DNA from: Shouchella oshimensis | GTDB taxonomy: Bacteria > Bacillota > Bacilli > Bacillales > Bacillaceae_D | Length of the DNA stretch: 64,000 nucleotides | Direction of reading: 5' to 3' | Assembly: GCF_002019765.1 (NCBI RefSeq) | Contig: NZ_KV917380.1 | Span: 2,700,667-2,764,666 of the forward strand | In this document: one piece after another, positions 1-9,225 of the stretch | How the letters are laid out: each line of letters begins with the position of its first letter | Position numbering within the stretch: position 1 is the stretch's first letter | The notes under the pieces: model-generated | Told to the model about the DNA's origin: nothing | What the model saw: only the letters and a program-made list of their open reading frames with translations | The model's database searches: none | Translations under genes and position numbers: made by a program

Positions 1-1151
1 TGCTCAAGTAATGTTTCAGACTGCTCACTGTTAAAAAACTTGGCAATTGGTCCTTTAAGGCCATCTTCTTCTACCTTTAGCCATGCCAGTCCTTTTGCTC
101 CAAAAGGCTTGACGAAGTCTGTTAAAGCATCAATCTCTTTACGAGAAAGCTTGCTTGCCCCGCCAACAAGATTCAATCCTTTGATAATGCCTTTTGATTC
201 TATTGCCTGTTTGAACACTTTAAACTCAGTATCTTGAAGGACCGTTGTAAGATCCACAAGCTCCATACCAAAGCGAGTATCTGGTTTATCCGACCCGTAG
301 CGATTCATGGCATCTTCATATGTCATTCGTTCAAAAGAACCTTCTAATTCTAACCCATGGGTATCAAGCATTAACTTCTTCATAAGCTTCTCTGTCATAG
401 CCAGAACATCCTCTGTTTCTAGGAAGCTTGCTTCAATGTCGATTTGGGTGAATTCAGGTTGACGATCAGCACGTAAATCTTCATCTCTAAAACAACGAAC
501 AATTTGAAAGTATTTTTCAAAACCAGACACCATTAATAGTTGCTTAAAAATCTGTGGTGATTGTGGTAAAGCATAAAATTCACCGTGATGAACACGACTC
601 GGAACTAAATAGTCTCTGGCACCTTCTGGTGTACTTTTCGTTAACATTGGCGTTTCAATTTCTAAAAAGCCATCACCATCTAAAAAGTCACGTACTGTTT
701 TTGTAATTCGATGTCTAAGTTTAAACGCCTCCTGCATATCTGGACGACGTAAATCTAAATAACGGTATTTCAAACGCACATCTTCAGAAGCATCTGTATT
801 TGCTTCAATTTGAAACGGAAGTGGCTTTGAAGCGTTTAATAATTCACACTCATGAACATGAATTTCAATTTCTCCAGTTGCAATTTTTGCATTCACAGCT
901 TTTTCATCACGTTCAACAACGATACCTTTGATAGAAATCATGTATTCATTTCGAACTCGATCAGCCTGATGTAAGGCTTGCTCATTTATGTCAGGGCTAC
1001 AAACTACTTGCACAAGACCGGAGCGATCTCGTATATCTAAGAAAATAACCTGTCCTAAATCTCTTCTACGCTGTACCCAACCTACAAGCTTTACTTCTTC
1101 ACCAGCCTGCTGCTTAGTAATTTCTCCACAATGATGTGTTCGTTTACTCAC
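1..1151 (-). CDS. aspS: Aspartyl-tRNA synthetase, N-terminal part (cut by window edge)
   Basis: Class II synthetase that charges tRNA-Asp. The reverse strand from a GTG at 1151 reads [19 protein letters not shown], followed by an OB-fold anticodon-binding segment ([20 protein letters not shown]). About 383 codons are present; the family is usually near 590 residues, so the C-terminal third lies left of base 1. The start is set by an AAAGGAGG ribosome site inside the end of hisS; the GTG overlaps the hisS TGA by 4 bases (GTGA), so the two genes are translationally coupled. It would be transcribed from the hisS T-box leader. Whether this AspRS is discriminating or also charges tRNA-Asn cannot be told from the visible part. 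Identity is very secure. Confidence 0.95.
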   Translation of the reverse strand, partial: MSKRTHHCGEITKQQAGEEVKLVGWVQRRRDLGQVIFLDIRDRSGLVQVVCSPDINEQALHQADRVRNEYMISIKGIVVERDEKAVNAKIATGEIEIHVHECELLNASKPLPFQIEANTDASEDVRLKYRYLDLRRPDMQEAFKLRHRITKTVRDFLDGDGFLEIETPMLTKSTPEGARDYLVPSRVHHGEFYALPQSPQIFKQLLMVSGFEKYFQIVRCFRDEDLRADRQPEFTQIDIEASFLETEDVLAMTEKLMKKLMLDTHGLELEGSFERMTYEDAMNRYGSDKPDTRFGMELVDLTTVLQDTEFKVFKQAIESKGIIKGLNLVGGASKLSRKEIDALTDFVKPFGAKGLAWLKVEEDGLKGPIAKFFNSEQSETLLE

Positions 1152-2434
1152 GCTTCTAATCCTCCTTTAATGCTTTCCCCAAGTTCCGTTACAATTGCTT
1201 CGTAAGCAACGGTTTTTTGTTCGCCAGAACCCATATGGCGAATAACGGCTTGTTCGTTTGCTAGCTCATCTTCACCAATAATAATTGTGCACGTTGCCCC
1301 GTTTCGATCTGCGGCTTTAAACTGTGCTTTCATTTTTTTGTCCATATAGTCTTTATCTACACGAAAGCCTTGTTTTCTTAATTCATTTAGCAAGACTGCC
1401 CCTCGCTGATTTGCTTCATCGCCTAAAGCCACAATATATGCATCTAACTTAGGGCGTTCAGGTAACGTAACACCTTCTGCTTTCATTGCAAGAATAAACC
1501 GTTCAATGCTGAATGCGAACCCAATTCCAGGTGTTTCTGGTCCGCCGAATTCTTGTACAAGACCATTGTAACGACCGCCTCCACACAAGGTTGTAATAGC
1601 ACCAAATCCAGGTGCTGTGCTCATTAATTCAAACGCGGTATGATTGTAATAATCTAAACCTCTAACCAGAGTAGCATCTACTTCATAGGCTATATCTAGC
1701 TGATCAAGCGTTTGTTTTACCTGTTCGAAATAATGACGTGATTCATCATTTAGAAAATCTAAGATCGCTGGTGCTGTTTTCATTAACGGATGATCTCTGT
1801 CTTTCTTACAATCGAGAATACGTAATGGGTTTTTCGTTAGACGCGATTGACAGTCTGAACAAAATTCTTCAATTGAGGGTTCAAAATGATGAATAAGTGC
1901 TTGACGGTGAGAGTCACGACTGTCTTTATCGCCTAATGAATTAATCACAAGCTTTAAATTGACTAACCCAAGTCGATTGCAAATTTCAATTAGTAAAGCT
2001 AATACTTCCGCATCCAAGTGTGGGTTTGCACTACCTAATGCTTCGACCCCAAACTGCACAAATTGACGCATTCTCCCAGCTTGCGGCCGCTCGTAACGAA
2101 ACATCGGCCCTGTATAGAACAGCTTTGTTAAAGCATTCGCTTCTCCATATAACTTGTTCTCTACATAGGATCGTACAACAGATGCTGTACCTTCTGGGCG
2201 AAGCGTTAAGCTTCGATCGCCGCGATCCTTAAACGTGTACATTTCTTTCTGCACAATATCCGTTGTATCTCCTACTCCACGGGTAAATACTTCTGTGTGC
2301 TCGAATATTGGTGTACGAATTTCCTCAAAATGATACCCTTGACACACTTCTCTAGCTATTTTTTCAATATGTTGCCAAACGACAGCATCTTCAGGCAAAA
2401 TATCTTGCGTTCCTCTTGGCAAACGAATAGACAT
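1148..2434 (-). CDS. hisS: Histidyl-tRNA synthetase
   Basis: Class II aminoacyl-tRNA synthetase of 428 residues, usual length. It begins [20 protein letters not shown]. Visible are motif 2 ([20 protein letters not shown]), the histidine-specific segments [14 protein letters not shown] and [14 protein letters not shown], and the C-terminal anticodon-binding domain ([13 protein letters not shown] onwards). An upstream in-frame codon at 2461 would add nine residues, but AAAGGAGAG seven bases before the ATG at 2434 decides the start. It is first in a hisS-aspS operon behind a T-box leader, as in B. subtilis. Confidence 0.97.
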   Translation of the reverse strand: MSIRLPRGTQDILPEDAVVWQHIEKIAREVCQGYHFEEIRTPIFEHTEVFTRGVGDTTDIVQKEMYTFKDRGDRSLTLRPEGTASVVRSYVENKLYGEANALTKLFYTGPMFRYERPQAGRMRQFVQFGVEALGSANPHLDAEVLALLIEICNRLGLVNLKLVINSLGDKDSRDSHRQALIHHFEPSIEEFCSDCQSRLTKNPLRILDCKKDRDHPLMKTAPAILDFLNDESRHYFEQVKQTLDQLDIAYEVDATLVRGLDYYNHTAFELMSTAPGFGAITTLCGGGRYNGLVQEFGGPETPGIGFAFSIERFILAMKAEGVTLPERPKLDAYIVALGDEANQRGAVLLNELRKQGFRVDKDYMDKKMKAQFKAADRNGATCTIIIGEDELANEQAVIRHMGSGEQKTVAYEAIVTELGESIKGGLEA

Positions 2435-2461
2435 ATACTTTCTCTCCTTTTTAAAAAACAA

Positions 2462-2724
2462 AAAAAACTCTCATCCCAGATGATTACTCATCTGGGACGA
2501 GAGTTGAACCCGTGGTGCCACCCAAATTTGAGACTGCGTCTCCTCTTAATCTGTTAACGCCAGCTACGTTTTTCCCTACTAGTGTTTCAGGAAAAAATCC
2601 TCAAAGGTGTTCATTCATATCGGTAGATGGAGCTACTTCCAGCCTATGGCAACTCTCTCTAAGCATCTAGAATCCGCTATTACTATTCCTCGTCAATGGT
2701 TCATTTTGCCGTTTTTAATTAGTT
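2462..2724 (-). ncRNA. T-box leader RNA of hisS-aspS
   Basis: Reading the reverse strand, the leader holds AGAGAG and the stem I elements, the T-box sequence TGGGTGGCACCACGGG (about 2522-2507) and then an intrinsic terminator: AACTCTCGTCCCAGATGA paired with TCATCTGGGATGAGAGTT and a U-run ending at about 2462. Uncharged tRNA should pair with both the specifier and the T-box and favour the antiterminator. The specifier loop reads GAATGAACACC (2615-2605). By position, the triplet before the conserved ACC is AAC (2610-2608), overlapping CAC (2608-2606). See the finding on the specifier. The class call is secure; the specifier reading is less so. Confidence 0.93.
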
Positions 2725-2730
2725 GCTTAT

Positions 2731-2759
2731 AACTATACGAAATGAAAGCACGCTCGTCA
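2731..2759 (-). promoter_or_regulatory. Sigma-A promoter of hisS-aspS
   Basis: Reverse strand TTGACG (2759-2754), 17-base spacer, TATAGT (2736-2731). Transcription would start near 2724, at the beginning of the T-box leader. It sits immediately after the stop of the small gene at 2764-2919. Confidence 0.75.
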
Positions 2760-2763
2760 ATAG

Positions 2764-2919
2764 CTAATTTCTCATCAGAGCTTTCTTCATAAAAATAATT
2801 TCATTTGGGGTTACGCCACATTCTAACCTAGCATAAGCAGTATTGGCTTCATGCTGTTGGATTTGATCCATTGAGTCCTGAATGGCTTTTCGCACTTCTT
2901 GCTTTCCATGGACACGCAT
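2764..2919 (-). CDS. Small hypothetical protein, 51 aa
   Basis: The reading frame is MRVHGKQEVRKAIQDSMDQI followed by QQHEANTAYARLECG and a C-terminal VTPNEIIFMKKALMRN. It follows a TTAGGAG ribosome site seven bases before the ATG. It is hydrophilic, probably helical, with one Cys and no signal or membrane segment. I do not recognise the family. It ends five bases before the hisS promoter -35 box. The good ribosome site and codon pattern support a real gene; no function is proposed. Confidence 0.6.
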   Translation of the reverse strand: MRVHGKQEVRKAIQDSMDQIQQHEANTAYARLECGVTPNEIIFMKKALMRN

Positions 2920-2999
2920 TGACAACCGCTCCTAATCATGACTTCTCTATAGGATAGCCATTGCCTGACGTTTTAAAACCCCTAATTCGAAAAAAAGAA

Positions 3000-4007
3000 C
3001 TATTTTTTACTCGCCTCATAAATTTGTTCAATAATTGATGTTACTTGCTGTGCCTCGTTCGGCTTAACAAGTGACTCTTCACGACCAAGACAAGCATTGA
3101 CAAAGTTACGAGCTTGAGCGATTCCCTCATTGCTCTCTCCAGCAATCCAGTCAGCGTTCATCGTCGACATCATGCCTGAAGACGCTTTATTCATTGCTAA
3201 CGGAAACACATTCAAACCGCCTGTAGTGCCAGAAATACTGATGGTTTCCTTATCACTAGGAACATTGGCTGCCCAGGAGGTTTCGAAAAGCATGGTAGCA
3301 CCATTTTTAAATGTAATGTATGCTGTAGCATGATCTTCTACATCAATTTTTGTTGCATCATAAGCGCCCCACTCATTTACCTGATCTTCATGACGGCTAA
3401 CAAGTTCATACGTTTGCCCGTGTACACTTTCAATTTCCGGGTAGTCTACGAGCCATAGCGCCAAGTCTAAAAGGTGACAACCATAGTCCATTAAACAACC
3501 GCCGCCTTGAAGGTCTTTATTAATAAACACACCCCAGCCAGGTACTTTTCTACGCCTCATCCCTTCTACTCGAATAACAAGTGGATCACCGATTTCTCCG
3601 GTTTGAATGAGTTTCTTTGCAGCAAGTGCTTCTTTTTTAAAACGATAGTGGTACCCAATTTGTAAAACGTTCTTACCTTCACTTGCCGCTTTCTCCATTT
3701 CAACGGCTTCGGCATTTGTAATAGCCATTGGTTTCTCACAAAATACGTGCTTACCGGCTTGAAGCGCTTGAAGAACAGATTGATGATGAAATTTATTTGG
3801 TGTACAAATGACTACCGCATCGACTTGGGCAAAAAGCTCGCTTTCAGAATTAGCAATGAATGGAATAGCAAATGATGCAGCTACTTCTGTTGCTCTCACT
3901 TGATTAACATCATAAACACCATATACTTCAACGTCTTCTATTGTCTGTAAAGCTGGAATGTGACGATTTGTCGCAATCCCACCTACACCTATAATACCAA
4001 CTTTCAT
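3000..4007 (-). CDS. Gfo/Idh/MocA family NAD(P)-dependent oxidoreductase
   Basis: Probable sugar or cyclitol dehydrogenase, cytosolic, 335 residues (family norm). The N-terminal Rossmann fold has GIIGVGGIATNRHIPAL (residues 4-20). The conserved catalytic-region motif CEKPMAITNAEA lies near residue 90, and GGCLMDYGCHLLDLALWL carries the usual Asp/His pair near 170-185. The start follows TCGGAGTG. It is the last gene of a lacI-thuA-gfo unit, four bases after thuA, so it probably acts with ThuA on the same carbohydrate. The substrate cannot be deduced. Confidence 0.88.
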   Translation of the reverse strand: MKVGIIGVGGIATNRHIPALQTIEDVEVYGVYDVNQVRATEVAASFAIPFIANSESELFAQVDAVVICTPNKFHHQSVLQALQAGKHVFCEKPMAITNAEAVEMEKAASEGKNVLQIGYHYRFKKEALAAKKLIQTGEIGDPLVIRVEGMRRRKVPGWGVFINKDLQGGGCLMDYGCHLLDLALWLVDYPEIESVHGQTYELVSRHEDQVNEWGAYDATKIDVEDHATAYITFKNGATMLFETSWAANVPSDKETISISGTTGGLNVFPLAMNKASSGMMSTMNADWIAGESNEGIAQARNFVNACLGREESLVKPNEAQQVTSIIEQIYEASKK

Positions 4008-4011
4008 CTGA

Positions 4012-4737
4012 TCACTCCGACTGCCCTGGTACAGGTTCTAATGGCTGGGCATTTCCATAAGTAGGATAGGCTCTTTTTGTTGGTGTCGCCCATTTAACTG
4101 CGTTTTTAATCACTGTTTGCACGTTTTGATCTTTGTAAGTTGGAAACGTTTCGTGTCCCGGTCGGAAATAGAAAATTTTCCCATTACCCCGATGGAATGT
4201 GCATCCACTTCTAAAAACTTCTCCTCCTTGAAACCAGCTCATAAAGACAATTTCATCAGGATTAGGAATATCAAAGTGTTCGCCGTACATTTCTTCTTTT
4301 TCCAATTCAAAGTACTCATCAATGCCATCAGCAATCGGGTGGCTTGGGCTCACAACCCACAGCCGCTCTTTCTCATCTGCTTCACGCCATTTTAGATCGC
4401 AGCTCGTTCCCATTAATGTTTTAAAAATCTTTGAAAAGTGACCAGAATGGAGAATAATTAACCCCATACCTTCTAAAACTCGTTTTTGAACCCGGGCCAC
4501 AATCTCATCTTTTACTTCATGGTGCGCAATATGTCCCCACCAAATTAAGACATCTGTCTTATTCAGAACCGCTTCTGTTAGTCCATGCTCTTCTTCATCT
4601 AAGGTAGCTGTCTTAACAGTATGTTCTTCATTTAAAAACGATGCAATCGCTCCATGGATGCCTTCAGGATATACGCTTGCTACCTTCTCGCTTCGTTGTT
4701 CATGACGATATTCATTCCAAATTGTGACGTTTGTCAT
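4012..4737 (-). CDS. ThuA-like family protein (trehalose-utilisation type)
   Basis: 241 residues with a class I glutamine-amidotransferase-like fold. Segments typical of ThuA are visible: [50 protein letters not shown] and [18 protein letters not shown]. ThuA proteins work in sugar catabolism, often with Gfo/Idh/MocA dehydrogenases; trehalose or sucrose oxidation (3-keto sugars) is the known case in rhizobia. It lies between lacI and the dehydrogenase with short gaps and a good SD (AAAAGGGG). Enzymatic activity is not certain for this branch. Confidence 0.85.
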   Translation of the reverse strand: MTNVTIWNEYRHEQRSEKVASVYPEGIHGAIASFLNEEHTVKTATLDEEEHGLTEAVLNKTDVLIWWGHIAHHEVKDEIVARVQKRVLEGMGLIILHSGHFSKIFKTLMGTSCDLKWREADEKERLWVVSPSHPIADGIDEYFELEKEEMYGEHFDIPNPDEIVFMSWFQGGEVFRSGCTFHRGNGKIFYFRPGHETFPTYKDQNVQTVIKNAVKWATPTKRAYPTYGNAQPLEPVPGQSE

Positions 4738-4755
4738 CGATTTAACCCCTTTTCG

Positions 4756-5769
4756 TTATGTTGAATGTCGAATTTGTATTGGTGCTTCTAAAAAAGTCAC
4801 AGACTCGTATTGTTCATTTTGGTTTGCTAGTAAGGTTAACAGCATCTCCATTGCTTGCTTGCCCATCTCAAAAGTAGGCTGATGAATGGTTGTGAGTTGC
4901 GGTTCTAACAGTGTCGCAGTGGGCTGGTTATCAAAGCCTACAACCGCTAAATCTTCTGGAATACGCACCTTTTTAACTTTAGCTTCCGCAATAATGCCAG
5001 CTGCAATTTCATCACTGCCGGTAATAATGGCATTTGGTCGATTCGATAAACCCAATATTGTGCGAAGAATGTCTCGACCGTCATCAACAGAGTGACCGGA
5101 AAAACGCCAGCTCGATTGAATGACTTTTCCTTCGCTCTTCATTGTTTGAACAAATCCCTCATACCGATCCTCTGCTAGTGGAGAGCGCACTCCTTCTGGT
5201 AAGTGATTCACGTCATAGACATTGCAGTATGCAATTGAATCGTAGCCTTTGTGTAGCAAATGTTTCGTAATAGTGGTCATCGCCTTTTTCTGATCAATGG
5301 TTATAACCGGCGCCCCATGTAAATCTCTTGGGTATTCATTACACAAAACAATGGGACCATATTGTAAATACGGATAAATCGTCTCCCAATCATTTACAAT
5401 CGAAGCTAAAATAACACCGTCCACTTGCTTTGTCCGAAGGAGCTCAAGGAAATGAAGCTCTTGGTCTGCTCTTCCTCGCGTGTTACAAAGAATCATCCGA
5501 TACGAGTGCATGGTGGCTACTTCACCCATCGCATCTACTACTGCACTAAAAAACGGGTTGACAATTCGGGAAACAAGAACGGCAATTGTTTTGGTCTCCG
5601 TACCTCTTAATCGTTGAGCAGAAGAGTTAGGTGTATAACCTAATTCTTTAATCGCTTCTTGAACTGCTTTACGTTTTTTTTCGTCAACGTAAGGGTGATG
5701 ATTCAATACTCTTGATACGGTTGACCTGGATACACCTGCTTTTGTCGCCACGTCTTTAATAGTTGACAT
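4756..5769 (-). CDS. LacI-family transcriptional repressor
   Basis: 337 residues. The N-terminal helix-turn-helix reads TIKDVATKAGVSRSTVSRVL (residues 3-22), followed by a hinge with NSSAQRLRG and a periplasmic-binding-protein-like sugar domain (FFSAVVDAMGE; GSDEIAAGIIAEA; VVGFDNQPTATLLEPQLTTI). It is the first gene of the unit with thuA and the Gfo/Idh/MocA oxidoreductase, and two LacI-type operators flank its own promoter, so autoregulation by an unknown sugar ligand is likely. Confidence 0.93.
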   Translation of the reverse strand: MSTIKDVATKAGVSRSTVSRVLNHHPYVDEKKRKAVQEAIKELGYTPNSSAQRLRGTETKTIAVLVSRIVNPFFSAVVDAMGEVATMHSYRMILCNTRGRADQELHFLELLRTKQVDGVILASIVNDWETIYPYLQYGPIVLCNEYPRDLHGAPVITIDQKKAMTTITKHLLHKGYDSIAYCNVYDVNHLPEGVRSPLAEDRYEGFVQTMKSEGKVIQSSWRFSGHSVDDGRDILRTILGLSNRPNAIITGSDEIAAGIIAEAKVKKVRIPEDLAVVGFDNQPTATLLEPQLTTIHQPTFEMGKQAMEMLLTLLANQNEQYESVTFLEAPIQIRHST

Positions 5770-5787
5770 AATAAAAACGCCCTTTTT

Positions 5788-5865
5788 ATGAAATCGATTT
5801 CATATTGTACACTTTCATTTTACCGAAAATCACTTGAAAGTCAACCAAAAAATAAACCGGTTTCA
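5788..5865 (-). promoter_or_regulatory. Promoter of lacI-thuA-gfo bracketed by two LacI-type operators
   Basis: Operator 1 is a perfect palindrome, ATGAAATCGATTTCAT (5788-5803). Operator 2 is TGAAACCGGTTTA on the reverse strand (5865-5853, core AAACCGGTTT). A sigma-A promoter lies between: TTGACT (5844-5839), 16 bases, TAAAAT (5822-5817). Operator centres are about 63 bp apart, close to six helical turns. Confidence 0.8.
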
Positions 5866-5885
5866 TTTAAGGGAATACACAAGTA

Positions 5886-5912
5886 AAAACCTCATCCCTA
5901 GAATGAGGTTTT
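5886..5912 (-). terminator. Rho-independent terminator after dtd
   Basis: Reverse strand AACCTCAT ... ATGAGGTT with a seven-base loop, then T-rich sequence, seven bases after the dtd stop. Confidence 0.75.
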
Positions 5913-5918
5913 GTACAC

Positions 5919-6368
5919 TTATGACGTCTCTTTGCTGTCCAAAATAATCGTTACCGGTCCATCATTGAGTAAGCTAACGTCCATGTGCTCACCAAAACGG
6001 CCTGTTTCTACTCGTAATCCTATATCACGTAATTGATCATTAAATGCCTCATACATCGCTAGAGCATGCTCCGGCTTTGCAGCTGCCATAAAATTAGGGC
6101 GCCGGCCTTTTTTTGTTTCCCCGTATAAGGTAAATTGGGATATTGACAAAATTGAACCCTCTATATCACGAACAGACAAATTCATTTTCCCTTCGCTATC
6201 ACTAAAAATCCTTAAATTAGCGATTTTATCAACAAGATAACGACTATCCTTTTGTTCATCTTCATGAGTCACACCTACAAGCAAAAGAAGACCATGGTCA
6301 ATGGAGCCCACCACGTCTTCTTCTACCTTTACGGAGGCATGTTTGACGCGCTGTAAAACAATTCGCAT
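5919..6368 (-). CDS. dtd: D-aminoacyl-tRNA deacylase
   Basis: 149-residue homodimeric enzyme that hydrolyses D-aminoacyl (for example D-Tyr) tRNA. Hallmarks are [17 protein letters not shown] at the N-terminus, the SQFTLYG catalytic-site motif near residue 77, RGRRPNF-like [10 protein letters not shown], and the C-terminal [11 protein letters not shown] containing the Gly-cisPro element. It lies 22 bases after rel, the usual Bacillus order, and ends at a clear terminator. Confidence 0.97.
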   Translation of the reverse strand: MRIVLQRVKHASVKVEEDVVGSIDHGLLLLVGVTHEDEQKDSRYLVDKIANLRIFSDSEGKMNLSVRDIEGSILSISQFTLYGETKKGRRPNFMAAAKPEHALAMYEAFNDQLRDIGLRVETGRFGEHMDVSLLNDGPVTIILDSKETS

Positions 6369-6390
6369 GTCTCATCCACCTCTGATTTTA

Positions 6391-8583
6391 TTAATGTGTT
6401 ACTCTTCGTACCGAATAAATATCCTTTAATTGTTTTATTCGATCAACAATTTTCTGTAAATGTTGCTTATCTGTAATAGAAATACTCATTTCAACTGTGG
6501 CAATCTTATGCTTGTGATCAGACCTTCCAGAAACTGAATTAATTTGTGTACGCGTTTCTGTCATCGTGTGTAAAACTTCATTTAAGAAACCATTTCGGTC
6601 AAAAGCCGTGATCTCAATATCAACATTGTACGATTTAGAAGAATGACGATTCCCTTCCCATTCAACATCTAGTAATCGCGAACTTGATTGTTCTTCACTC
6701 ACTACGTTTGGACAATCTGTTCGATGAATGGACACACCACGACCTTTTGTAATATAGCCGACTATATCATCACCAGGTACAGGCGTACAGCATCTAGCAA
6801 GGCGAATCAGCAAATTATCGACACCTTTTACATAAACGCCAATTGAATTTGATTTTTTCTTAGTCGTAAATGATTGAATATCATTTAAAGCTTCATCTAA
6901 TGATTGGTTATCTTGTTCTTGTTCTTTTGCTTTACGCTGCTTTTCCGTCATCCGGTTCACAATTTGCTTTGGACTAATGCCCCCATAGCCAATTGCTGCA
7001 TACATATCTTCATCGCCTGCAAAACTGAATTTTGTCGTGGCTTCAAGTAAATTTTCTTGAGTAAGAATTTCTTTCGGATCAAAATCAAGAGCCTTAATTT
7101 CTTTCTCGATTAATTCTTTTCCTTTTGCCACATTTTCTTCTCGTTTTTCTTTCTTAAACCACTGCTTAATTTTATTTTTCGCATGAGACGATTTTGTGAG
7201 CTTTAACCAATCTTGACTAGGTCCATATGAGTGTTTAGACGTCATCACTTCAACGATATCGCCTGTTTTTAACTCATGATCAAGGGGTACCATTTTGCTA
7301 TTTACTTTTGCCCCAATACAACGGTTGCCGATTTCACTATGAATGCGGTACGCAAAATCAAGTGGCACTGAACCTCTTGGAAGCTCAATAACATCCCCTT
7401 TTGGTGTAAAGACAAACACCATGTCTGAAAAAAGGTCCATTTTCATGGATTCCATGAATTCCTGTGCATCGTTTGTATCCGTTTGTGATTCAATGACATC
7501 TCTCAGCCAGCTAAGCTTGTCTTCGAACGAATAGCGCTTGCTTGATAATGTTTTTCCTTCCTTATAAGCCCAATGCGCGGCAACACCATATTCTGCAACA
7601 CGATGCATATCTTCTGTCCGAATTTGGACTTCAAGAGGATCACCGTTCGGTCCTACAACAGTTGTATGGAGCGATTGATACATATTCGCTTTCGGCATCG
7701 CAATATAATCTTTAAACCGACCTGGCATTGGACGCCAGCACGTATGAATAACCCCTAATACTGCGTAACAGTCTTTTATATTTTTAACAATAATTCGAAC
7801 TGCCAACAAATCGTATATTTCGTTAAATTGTTTCTTCTGTATGACCATTTTCCGATAAATACTGTAAATATGCTTTGGTCGCCCAGAGAGTTCTGCTGTA
7901 ACATGCACATCTTCTAGCTGTTCATTAATTGTATCAATTACGTCAGAAAGGTAATCCTCTCGCTCTGCACGCTTACGCTTCATCAGATTTACAATTCGAT
8001 AATATTGCTGCGGATCTAAATAACGCAAAGCCGTATCTTCTAGCTCCCACTTAATAGTAGAAATCCCTAGGCGATGCGCTAATGGAGCAAAAATTTCCAA
8101 TGTCTCGTTAGACGTAACTCGTTGTTTATGTGGCGGCATAAATTTAAGTGTACGCATATTGTGTAAACGATCGGCAAGCTTAATAAGCAACACACGAATA
8201 TCTTTTGCCATAGCCATTAGCATTTTTCGGTGATTCTCAGCTTGCTGCTCTTCTTTCGATTTGTACTTAAACTTCTTTAGCTTCGTCACGCCATCAACAA
8301 GCATAGCTACTTCTTTATTAAAATGTTGTTGCAAATCTTCCACTGTTGCATCTGTATCTTCAACAACGTCATGTAAAAACGCCGCTGCAATCGTATTCGG
8401 ATCAAGCTCTAGACCTACAATAATACCTGCTACTTGCACAGGATGGAGGATATAGGGCTCACCAGACTTGCGATACTGTCCGCTATGAGCTTCTTCAGCA
8501 AACGTATAAGCTTTTGTTAAGAATTCAATATCATCTGGCTGCAAATAGGCGCTTGCTTTTTCGAGCACCTGATCAATCGTCAT
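6391..8583 (-). CDS. relA: Bifunctional (p)ppGpp synthetase/hydrolase Rel
   Basis: Makes and degrades (p)ppGpp in the stringent response; 730 residues, full length. The domains in order are the HD hydrolase (HPVQVAGI and [11 protein letters not shown] near residues 47-78, [11 protein letters not shown] near 150), the synthetase domain ([14 protein letters not shown]-like [16 protein letters not shown] near 300), TGS ([20 protein letters not shown] near 390), the zinc-finger-like region ([16 protein letters not shown]) and a C-terminal ACT domain. The intact HD motif indicates that hydrolase activity is kept. The SD is AAGGTG. It forms a unit with dtd. Confidence 0.97.
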   Translation of the reverse strand: MTIDQVLEKASAYLQPDDIEFLTKAYTFAEEAHSGQYRKSGEPYILHPVQVAGIIVGLELDPNTIAAAFLHDVVEDTDATVEDLQQHFNKEVAMLVDGVTKLKKFKYKSKEEQQAENHRKMLMAMAKDIRVLLIKLADRLHNMRTLKFMPPHKQRVTSNETLEIFAPLAHRLGISTIKWELEDTALRYLDPQQYYRIVNLMKRKRAEREDYLSDVIDTINEQLEDVHVTAELSGRPKHIYSIYRKMVIQKKQFNEIYDLLAVRIIVKNIKDCYAVLGVIHTCWRPMPGRFKDYIAMPKANMYQSLHTTVVGPNGDPLEVQIRTEDMHRVAEYGVAAHWAYKEGKTLSSKRYSFEDKLSWLRDVIESQTDTNDAQEFMESMKMDLFSDMVFVFTPKGDVIELPRGSVPLDFAYRIHSEIGNRCIGAKVNSKMVPLDHELKTGDIVEVMTSKHSYGPSQDWLKLTKSSHAKNKIKQWFKKEKREENVAKGKELIEKEIKALDFDPKEILTQENLLEATTKFSFAGDEDMYAAIGYGGISPKQIVNRMTEKQRKAKEQEQDNQSLDEALNDIQSFTTKKKSNSIGVYVKGVDNLLIRLARCCTPVPGDDIVGYITKGRGVSIHRTDCPNVVSEEQSSSRLLDVEWEGNRHSSKSYNVDIEITAFDRNGFLNEVLHTMTETRTQINSVSGRSDHKHKIATVEMSISITDKQHLQKIVDRIKQLKDIYSVRRVTH

Positions 8584-8668
8584 GGAATCACCTTACTCAT
8601 TCGACAAGTTTTCTTTCTATTATCCTTTACTCGTTCATTCTTGTAAAGAGGGTACGCTTTTTCGTTTA

Positions 8669-8700
8669 AAAAAACGACTGTTTCGAGAACAGTCGTTTTT
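8669..8700 (-). terminator. Terminator after apt
   Basis: AAAACGACTGTTCTCG...CAGTCGTTTT on the reverse strand: a ten-base stem with a T-run, nine bases after the apt stop. A-rich/T-rich flanks on both sides could make it bidirectional. Confidence 0.85.
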
Positions 8701-8709
8701 CCTCTTTTT

Positions 8710-9225
8710 TTATTCGTACGTTGTAAGTGAGAAGATATCATATTGCTCAAGCTTCTTACGCCCGTCAATATAAGCTAGTTCAATAAGGAATGCCAGGCCG
8801 ACCACTTCTCCACCGAGCTGCTCAACAAGTTTAGTCGTTGCTTCAATCGTACCACCTGTTGCAAGAAGATCATCGGTAATGACCACACGCTGCCCTGGTT
8901 GAATGCTATCCTTATGAATGGTTAAGCAATCTTTTCCGTATTCAAGACCATAATCGCACTCAATAACCTCTCTTGGTAGTTTTCCTTTTTTCCTTACTGG
9001 AACAAAACCAAGCTCTAGCTCTGTTGCAATGGGACAACCAACAACGAATCCTCTTGCTTCTGGTCCAACAATAACGTCAGCTTGTTGTTTTTTTGCATAC
9101 GCAGTAAGCTCCATTATTGCCTTCTTATAAGCTGGTCCGTTTTGCATTAACGTTGTGATATCCTTAAATCGAATGCCCTCTTGTGGCCAATCCTCTACAA
9201 TTGTAATATGTTTTTTATAATCCAT
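8710..9225 (-). CDS. apt: Adenine phosphoribosyltransferase
   Basis: Salvages adenine to AMP using PRPP; 171 residues, usual length. It starts [20 protein letters not shown]. The PRPP-binding loop is [20 protein letters not shown] (about residues 119-138), and PEARGFVVG is the conserved mid-segment. A longer frame extends to 9366, but the ATG at 9225, preceded by AAGGAG, matches the family start. The gene overlaps the recJ end by 11 bases, so its SD lies inside recJ and translation is likely coupled. Confidence 0.96.
   Translation of the reverse strand: MDYKKHITIVEDWPQEGIRFKDITTLMQNGPAYKKAIMELTAYAKKQQADVIVGPEARGFVVGCPIATELELGFVPVRKKGKLPREVIECDYGLEYGKDCLTIHKDSIQPGQRVVITDDLLATGGTIEATTKLVEQLGGEVVGLAFLIELAYIDGRKKLEQYDIFSLTTYE

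Noticed and set aside
8580-8773. Short ORFs of 62-63 codons on both strands between rel and apt
   Set aside because: They overlap the apt terminator and the rel 5' region and have no SD or family match.
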